Assembly: GCF_014217605.1 (NCBI RefSeq) | Contig: NZ_CP043639.1 | Location: 1,015,501-1,079,500 of the forward strand | DNA: 64,000 nucleotides | Direction of reading: 5' to 3' | DNA from: Sphingomonas sp. NBWT7 | GTDB taxonomy: Bacteria; Pseudomonadota; Alphaproteobacteria; Sphingomonadales; Sphingomonadaceae | In this document: positions 59,475 to 64,000 of the stretch, in pieces | Numbering within the stretch: the stretch's first letter is position 1 | Layout: each line of letters begins with the position of its first letter | The notes under the pieces: generated by a model | What the model was told of the DNA's origin: nothing | What the model saw: the letters and a program-made list of their open reading frames with translations, nothing else | The model's database searches: none | Translations under genes and position numbers: made by a program

Positions 59475-60524
59475 ATGCCAATGATTCGTGCCGCCATGCC
59501 GATCGTGCTGCTAGCGCTTGCCACGGCGTGCCACGATCAGGCGAGCGGTGGCGCTGGCGCGCGCGCGCAGATCACCGCGGTCGGATCGTCGACGGTCTAT
59601 CCGTTCACAACGATCGTCGCCGAACAATATCTCGCCAACAATCCACAGGCTCGCCCGCCGGTGATCGAATCGACCGGCACCGGCGCCGGGATGAAGCTGT
59701 TCTGCACCGGCATCGGCGCGGCGCACCCCGATATCGAGAACGCGTCGCGCCGGATGAAGCGCAGCGAATATGACGCCTGCGCGCGGAACGGCGCGCGCGA
59801 CCTGCTCGAGATTCAGATCGGGATCGACGGCGTCGCTTTCGCCGAGGCGAAGAACGGCCCGCGCATGACGCTAACGCCAGCCGATCTCTATCGCGCGCTG
59901 GCAGCGACGCCGGGCGGGCGACCGAACACTGCGCGGACGTGGCATGACGTCGATCGATCGCTGCCGGCGATCCCGATCCAGGTCTACGGCCCGCCGGCGA
60001 CGAGCGGAACGCGCGACGCGCTCGCCGAACTGATCCTCGCGAAGGGATGCGAGGCGGTGGATCCGCAGGCCAAGGCGCTGAAGGCGCGCAACGAGGAGGC
60101 ATTCAAGGCCCGCTGCCAGCGCGTGCGCGAGGACGGCGCCTATGTCGACGCCGGCGAGAACGACAATCTCATCGTGCAGAAGCTCACCGCCAATGCCAAT
60201 GCGATTGGGGTCTTCGGCTATTCCTATCTCGAGGAGAATGCCGGCGCGGTTAACGCCGTGCCGATCGCCGGCGTCGCGCCGACCGACGCGTCGATCGCCG
60301 ACGGCAGCTATCCCGGCGCCCGCCCGCTCTACCTTTACGTAAAGAAGGCCCATCTCGACGCCGTACCGGGGCTCCGGCAGTTCATCCGTCATTATGCCCG
60401 GCTGTGGAGCGCGGACGGGCCCCTGGCGCGTCGTGGCCTGATTGCGGCGCCCGCCGACGTCCAGGCACGCGCCGCGGCGATCGTGCGCAGCGAGACGCCG
60501 CTCGATCCAGCCGCGCTGCCGTGA
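59475..60524 (+). CDS. pstS: Phosphate-binding protein, PstS-like
   Basis: A 349-aa periplasmic binding protein of the phosphate ABC importer. The signal sequence RAAMPIVLLALATACHDQAS may be a lipoprotein signal (ATAC, not a perfect lipobox). The mature protein has ITAVGSSTVYPFTTIVAEQY and STGTGAGMKLFCTGIGAAHP, where the phosphate ligands Ser, Thr and Gly lie, and later QVYGPPATSGTRD. It differs from classical PstS in length, so phosphate is inferred from context. The stop overlaps the pstC GTG. Confidence 0.88.
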   Translation: MPMIRAAMPIVLLALATACHDQASGGAGARAQITAVGSSTVYPFTTIVAEQYLANNPQARPPVIESTGTGAGMKLFCTGIGAAHPDIENASRRMKRSEYDACARNGARDLLEIQIGIDGVAFAEAKNGPRMTLTPADLYRALAATPGGRPNTARTWHDVDRSLPAIPIQVYGPPATSGTRDALAELILAKGCEAVDPQAKALKARNEEAFKARCQRVREDGAYVDAGENDNLIVQKLTANANAIGVFGYSYLEENAGAVNAVPIAGVAPTDASIADGSYPGARPLYLYVKKAHLDAVPGLRQFIRHYARLWSADGPLARRGLIAAPADVQARAAAIVRSETPLDPAALP

Positions 60525-61897
60525 CCCTCGGCGTCCTGTTCCTCGTCGTCGTCGCACTTGGGCTGATCGCGTGGTTCGTCGCCCGCGCGCGCGCCGCGGT
60601 ATTCCGCAGCGGCTCGGTCGGCCGGTTCAGCGCGCTGCCGGCGCACCACGGCTGGTACGTCGCCCTGTGGACGATACTGCCACCGCTCGTTTTTCTCACA
60701 ATCTGGTGGTTCGTGTCGCCCGCGCTCGTCACCGATGCGGTGCTCGCCACCCCCGCCGCTGCCGCCCTCCCCCCGCCCGGCTTCGCGCGCGCTGCCATCC
60801 TGTCCGAAGCGCGCTACCTGTCGCGCGGCGATGCCTTCGGCGCCTTCCATAATCTGTCGGAGGTGCTTGCGCCCGCCTATGCGACCGCGCAGCGCCGTTA
60901 CGACTGGATCGCGACCGGGCTTGCCGCACTTCTCGCCTTCGCCGGCTTCGCCTTCGCGATCATCCGCGTCCGACCCAATTTCGCCGCGCGTACCAAGGTC
61001 GAACGGATCGTCATGCTCGCGCTGCTCGCCGCATCGCTGATCGCGATCCTGACCACCGTTGGCATCGTCGCCAGCCTGCTGTTCGAGAGTGCGCGCTTCT
61101 TCGCGATCGTGCCGATCACCGACTTTCTGTTTGGCACGCACTGGTCGCCGCAAGTGATCGACGCGCGCGATCCCGGCGCGAGCCTCGGCGCGGTGCCGCT
61201 GTTCTGGGGCACGTTCTTCATCGGCGCGGTGATCGCGATGATCGTGGCGATTCCGTTCGGCTTGATGAGCGCGATCTACCTCACCCAATATGCCAAGGCA
61301 TCGACGCGTCGCTGGATGAAGCCGCTGCTCGAAATCCTCGCCGGCGTGCCGACCGTCGTCTACGGCTATTTTGCCGCGCTCACCGTCGCACCCGCGGTGC
61401 GCGATTTCGCGGTCGCGATCGGCATCACCTGGGCCAGCAGCGAGAGCGCGCTCGCCGCCGGGCTCGTCATGGGCGTGATGATCATCCCCTTCGTCTCCTC
61501 GATGGCGGACGATTCGCTCGCCGCGGTGCCGAGCTCGATGCGCGACGGCAGCCTCGCGATGGGCGCAACCCCGTCCGAGACGATCCGCCGGGTCCTCGTG
61601 CCCGCGGCGCTGCCCGGCATCGTTGGCGGTGTGCTCCTCGCCGTCAGCCGTGCGATCGGCGAGACGATGATCGTCGTCATGGCGGCGTCGGGTGTCGCCG
61701 CGCTGACACTCAACCCCTTCGCCAGCACCACCACCGTCACCAAGCAGATCGTCGACCTGCTCACCGGCGAGGCGGAGTTCAACAGCGCCAAGACGCTCGC
61801 CGCCTTTGCGCTCGGGCTGACGCTCTTCGTCGTGACGCTGCTGCTCAACATCGTCGCGCTCGTCGTCGTCAAACGCTATCGTGAAGCCTATGACTGA
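60521..61897 (+). CDS. pstC: Phosphate ABC transporter permease PstC
   Basis: A 458-aa long-form PstC with extra N-terminal helices. The start is GTG 60521 (GTGA with pstS). N-terminal helices are followed by the six-helix permease core with IVAIPFGLMSAIYLTQYAKA and the EAA loop, seen in SSMRDGSLAMGATPSETIRR. The C-terminal LLNIVALVVVKRYRE is the last helix. Overlaps pstA by 8 nt. Confidence 0.93.
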   Translation: MTLGVLFLVVVALGLIAWFVARARAAVFRSGSVGRFSALPAHHGWYVALWTILPPLVFLTIWWFVSPALVTDAVLATPAAAALPPPGFARAAILSEARYLSRGDAFGAFHNLSEVLAPAYATAQRRYDWIATGLAALLAFAGFAFAIIRVRPNFAARTKVERIVMLALLAASLIAILTTVGIVASLLFESARFFAIVPITDFLFGTHWSPQVIDARDPGASLGAVPLFWGTFFIGAVIAMIVAIPFGLMSAIYLTQYAKASTRRWMKPLLEILAGVPTVVYGYFAALTVAPAVRDFAVAIGITWASSESALAAGLVMGVMIIPFVSSMADDSLAAVPSSMRDGSLAMGATPSETIRRVLVPAALPGIVGGVLLAVSRAIGETMIVVMAASGVAALTLNPFASTTTVTKQIVDLLTGEAEFNSAKTLAAFALGLTLFVVTLLLNIVALVVVKRYREAYD

Positions 61898-63140
61898 GCG
61901 CGCGCCGACCGATTGGCGGACCGATGCGATGCGCCGCCGCATCGCACGGCGCTACGCCGCCGAGCGTCGCTTCCGCGCGCTTGGGCTGGGCGCGATCCTG
62001 CTGTCCGCCGGGTTCCTCGCCTTTCTCATCGTCACCATGATCGCGCAGGGCGCCTCGGGCTTCACCGAGACGCGCCTCGCGCTGCCGATCGATTTTGCGC
62101 GCGCGACGCTCGCCGTCACGCCCGAGCAGCTGCGCGGCCAGCGCGCCGATCTCGCGCTCGCCGGGGCGGGGCTCGAAGGCGTCGTCGACAGCGCAGCGGG
62201 CGCGACCTTCGGGGCAAGTGGCGGCGCGGCGCTGCTGTCGGACGGCGCATGGCTGCGCGTGCGCGACGCGATCAAGGCTGATCCCTCGCTGCTGCGCCGC
62301 AAGGCGACGCTCGACGTGCCCGTCGCGAGCGACATTGACATGGCGTATAAGGGTGCCGGCGGCGCGACCGCCGAACAAACCGTTGCCGTCCTGCGCGGCT
62401 CACTGTCGCGCGGCCTTAACATCGGCTTCTTTGACGGCGCGGATTCGACCGATCCGACGCGTGTCGGCATCTGGGGCGCGCTCAAAGGATCGCTGCTGAC
62501 GATGGCGGTCACGCTGATCCTCGCCTTTCCGATCGGCGTCCTTTCCGCGCTCTATCTCGAGGAGTACGCGCCGCGGAATCGCTGGACGGATCTCATCGAA
62601 GTATCGATCAACAACCTCGCCGCCGTCCCCTCGATCATCTTCGGGCTGCTCGGCCTCGCGGTGTTCCTCGGCACGCTCGGCCTGCCACGTTCGGCGCCGA
62701 TCGTCGGCGGGCTCACCCTCGCGCTGATGACGATGCCCGTCATCGTCATCGCCGGGCGTAACGCGATCAAGGCGGTGCCGCCCTCGATCCGCGACGCCGC
62801 GCTCGGCATCGGCGCCAGCCCGGTGCAGGTCGTCTTCCACCACGTTCTGCCGCTCGCGCTGCCGGGCATTCTCACCGGCACGATCATCGGCATGGCGCGC
62901 GCGCTCGGCGAAACTGCGCCGTTGCTGATGATCGGCATGCGCGCCTTCATCGCCGCCCCGCCCGCCGGGCTGGGTGATCCCGCGACGGTGCTGCCCGTGC
63001 AGATCTTTCTCTGGTCGGACGAGGTGCAGCGCGGGTTCGTCGAGAAGACGTCCGCCGCGATCATCGTCCTTCTCGTCTTCCTGCTCGCGATGAATGGCCT
63101 CGCCATCTATCTGCGCAACCGCTTCGAGACCCGCTGGTGA
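61890..63140 (+). CDS. pstA: Phosphate ABC transporter permease PstA
   Basis: A 416-aa permease, longer than the usual roughly 300 residues because of an N-terminal extension with one helix and a periplasmic part. The start is ATG 61890 (GTG 61881 also possible), overlapping pstC. The core has [20 protein letters not shown] and the EAA-type loop in [20 protein letters not shown]. It ends at a GTG that starts pstB. Confidence 0.93.
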   Translation: MTERAPTDWRTDAMRRRIARRYAAERRFRALGLGAILLSAGFLAFLIVTMIAQGASGFTETRLALPIDFARATLAVTPEQLRGQRADLALAGAGLEGVVDSAAGATFGASGGAALLSDGAWLRVRDAIKADPSLLRRKATLDVPVASDIDMAYKGAGGATAEQTVAVLRGSLSRGLNIGFFDGADSTDPTRVGIWGALKGSLLTMAVTLILAFPIGVLSALYLEEYAPRNRWTDLIEVSINNLAAVPSIIFGLLGLAVFLGTLGLPRSAPIVGGLTLALMTMPVIVIAGRNAIKAVPPSIRDAALGIGASPVQVVFHHVLPLALPGILTGTIIGMARALGETAPLLMIGMRAFIAAPPAGLGDPATVLPVQIFLWSDEVQRGFVEKTSAAIIVLLVFLLAMNGLAIYLRNRFETRW

Positions 63141-63895
63141 CGCACAAGATCACGGCCCACAACGTCAACGTCTTCTACGGAGACAAGCAGGCGATCAACG
63201 ACGTCTCGATCGACGTCGATCAGGAGGACGTCACCGCCTTCATCGGTCCGTCGGGGTGTGGCAAGTCCACCTTTCTGCGCACGCTCAACCGGATGAACGA
63301 CACCGTCGCCGCGGCGCGTGTCACCGGCGATATACGCCTCGATGGCGAGGATATCTACGCGCGCGAGATGGACGTGGTGCAGCTGCGCGCGCGCGTCGGC
63401 ATGGTGTTCCAGAAACCCAATCCCTTCCCCAAGTCGATCTACGAGAACGTTGCCTACGGCCCCCGCATCCACGGCCTGGCGAGCGGCAAGGGCGATCTCG
63501 ATCGGATCGTCGAACAGTCGCTCACCCGCGCCGGCCTTTGGGGCGAGGTGAAGGACCGCCTGGCGGACAGCGGCACCGCGCTGTCGGGCGGCCAGCAGCA
63601 GCGGCTGTGCATCGCGCGCGCGATCGCGGTCGATCCCGAAGTTATCCTGATGGACGAGCCGTGCAGCGCGCTCGATCCGATCGCCACCGCGCGGATCGAG
63701 GAGCTGATCCACGATCTGCGCGGGCGCTACGCAATCGTCATCGTCACGCACAACATGCAGCAAGCGGCACGCGTCAGCCAGAAGACCGCCTTCTTCCACC
63801 TCGGCGAGCTGATCGAGTACGGCGACACCAACGACATCTTCACCAATCCGCGCGAGCGGCGCACCACCGATTACATCACCGGCCGGTACGGCTGA
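63137..63895 (+). CDS. pstB: Phosphate ABC transporter ATP-binding protein PstB
   Basis: A 252-aa ABC ATPase. Start GTG 63137 overlaps the pstA stop. Walker A is [15 protein letters not shown], the ABC signature is [16 protein letters not shown], and Walker B is [13 protein letters not shown]. The H-loop is in [13 protein letters not shown]. It powers import by PstC/PstA. It is followed 11 nt later by phoU. Confidence 0.97.
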   Translation: MTHKITAHNVNVFYGDKQAINDVSIDVDQEDVTAFIGPSGCGKSTFLRTLNRMNDTVAAARVTGDIRLDGEDIYAREMDVVQLRARVGMVFQKPNPFPKSIYENVAYGPRIHGLASGKGDLDRIVEQSLTRAGLWGEVKDRLADSGTALSGGQQQRLCIARAIAVDPEVILMDEPCSALDPIATARIEELIHDLRGRYAIVIVTHNMQQAARVSQKTAFFHLGELIEYGDTNDIFTNPRERRTTDYITGRYG

Positions 63896-63906
63896 GAGGG
63901 CAGACG

Positions 63907-64000
63907 ATGGCCGCAGGACAGCAACATACCGTCAAGGCGTTCGACGAGGATATCGGGCGGCTGCGCGGGCTCATCAGCCAGATGGGCGGCCTTGCCGAAC
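63907..64000 (+). CDS. phoU: Phosphate signalling protein PhoU, 5' part
   Basis: The first 31 codons of a gene beginning MAAGQQHTVKAFDEDIGRLR run off the right edge. The N-terminal HTVKAFDEDIGRLRGLISQM matches the first helix of PhoU, which signals phosphate status from PstB to PhoR. Place and text agree; the rest is outside the window. Confidence 0.88.
   Translation, partial: MAAGQQHTVKAFDEDIGRLRGLISQMGGLAE

Overview
The window is a high-GC chromosomal segment with an order-level fingerprint of Sphingomonadales (Sphingomonas or a close relative). The fingerprint rests on a tonB-exbB-exbD-exbD cluster, a CYP102-like P450-reductase fusion beside a wax-ester/diacylglycerol acyltransferase and phasin, a DUF1285-NUDIX-CCA transferase run, an HPr-rel-A cassette, and many GTG/TTG starts with ATGA/GTGA/TTGA stop-start overlaps. 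The assignment is inference from gene content; there is no rRNA gene. No complete mobile element, CRISPR array or prophage is visible, so most of the window is core chromosome with a few accessory patches.

Layout. 1-9 kb: end of cysK, a SleB-type hydrolase, an acyl-CoA dehydrogenase with its MerR regulator (apparently leaderless, with the operator over the -35), hisI with a coupled lipoprotein gene, purF, an SDR and a serine hydrolase. 9-17 kb: cfa and photolyase, the two-subunit 2-oxoacid:acceptor oxidoreductase (korAB), an acetoin-utilisation/histone-deacetylase-type enzyme and a divergent esterase. 17-19 kb: ahcY behind a perfect 20-bp palindrome (SahR-type operator candidate), with a small relic of a TonB-receptor gene downstream. 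19-22 kb: TonB energy-transduction operon closed by a clear intrinsic terminator. 22-30 kb: folB, a GNAT enzyme, DUF1285-NUDIX-cca, a GGDEF-EAL protein and parC. 30-35 kb: purC and purS-purQ, with a methyltransferase gene translationally coupled to purQ, a queuosine-precursor transporter and tRNA-Arg(TCT). 35-42 kb: membrane proteins, a ZIP-type transporter and a catabolic operon (FAD oxidoreductase, SnoaL/NTF2 fold, two acyl-CoA dehydrogenases) preceded by a 28-bp palindrome. 41.5-48 kb: a 78-bp degenerate tandem repeat made of copies of a gene 3' end, then the storage-lipid genes. 48-55 kb: peptidyl-prolyl isomerase, reductase, M20 amidohydrolase, glmU-glmS and gph. 55-58 kb: the HPr-rel-A cassette. 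58-64 kb: phoR and the pst operon with a Pho-box-like repeat inside the phoR 3' end, running off the window in phoU.

The most promising poorly characterised system is the four-gene cassette at 55482-58036: a Tat-type secreted small protein, a PqqD-like chaperone, an HPr-kinase-like enzyme and a nucleotidyltransferase-fold protein, all overlapping or nearly abutting. The acyl-CoA dehydrogenase pair at 38952-41329 looks like an obligate heteromer, because the first subunit lacks the usual catalytic glutamate. Other items that a gene list would miss are the MerR promoter architecture, the operator-like palindromes, the Pho-box triplet, the receptor relic and the 3'-end repeat array.
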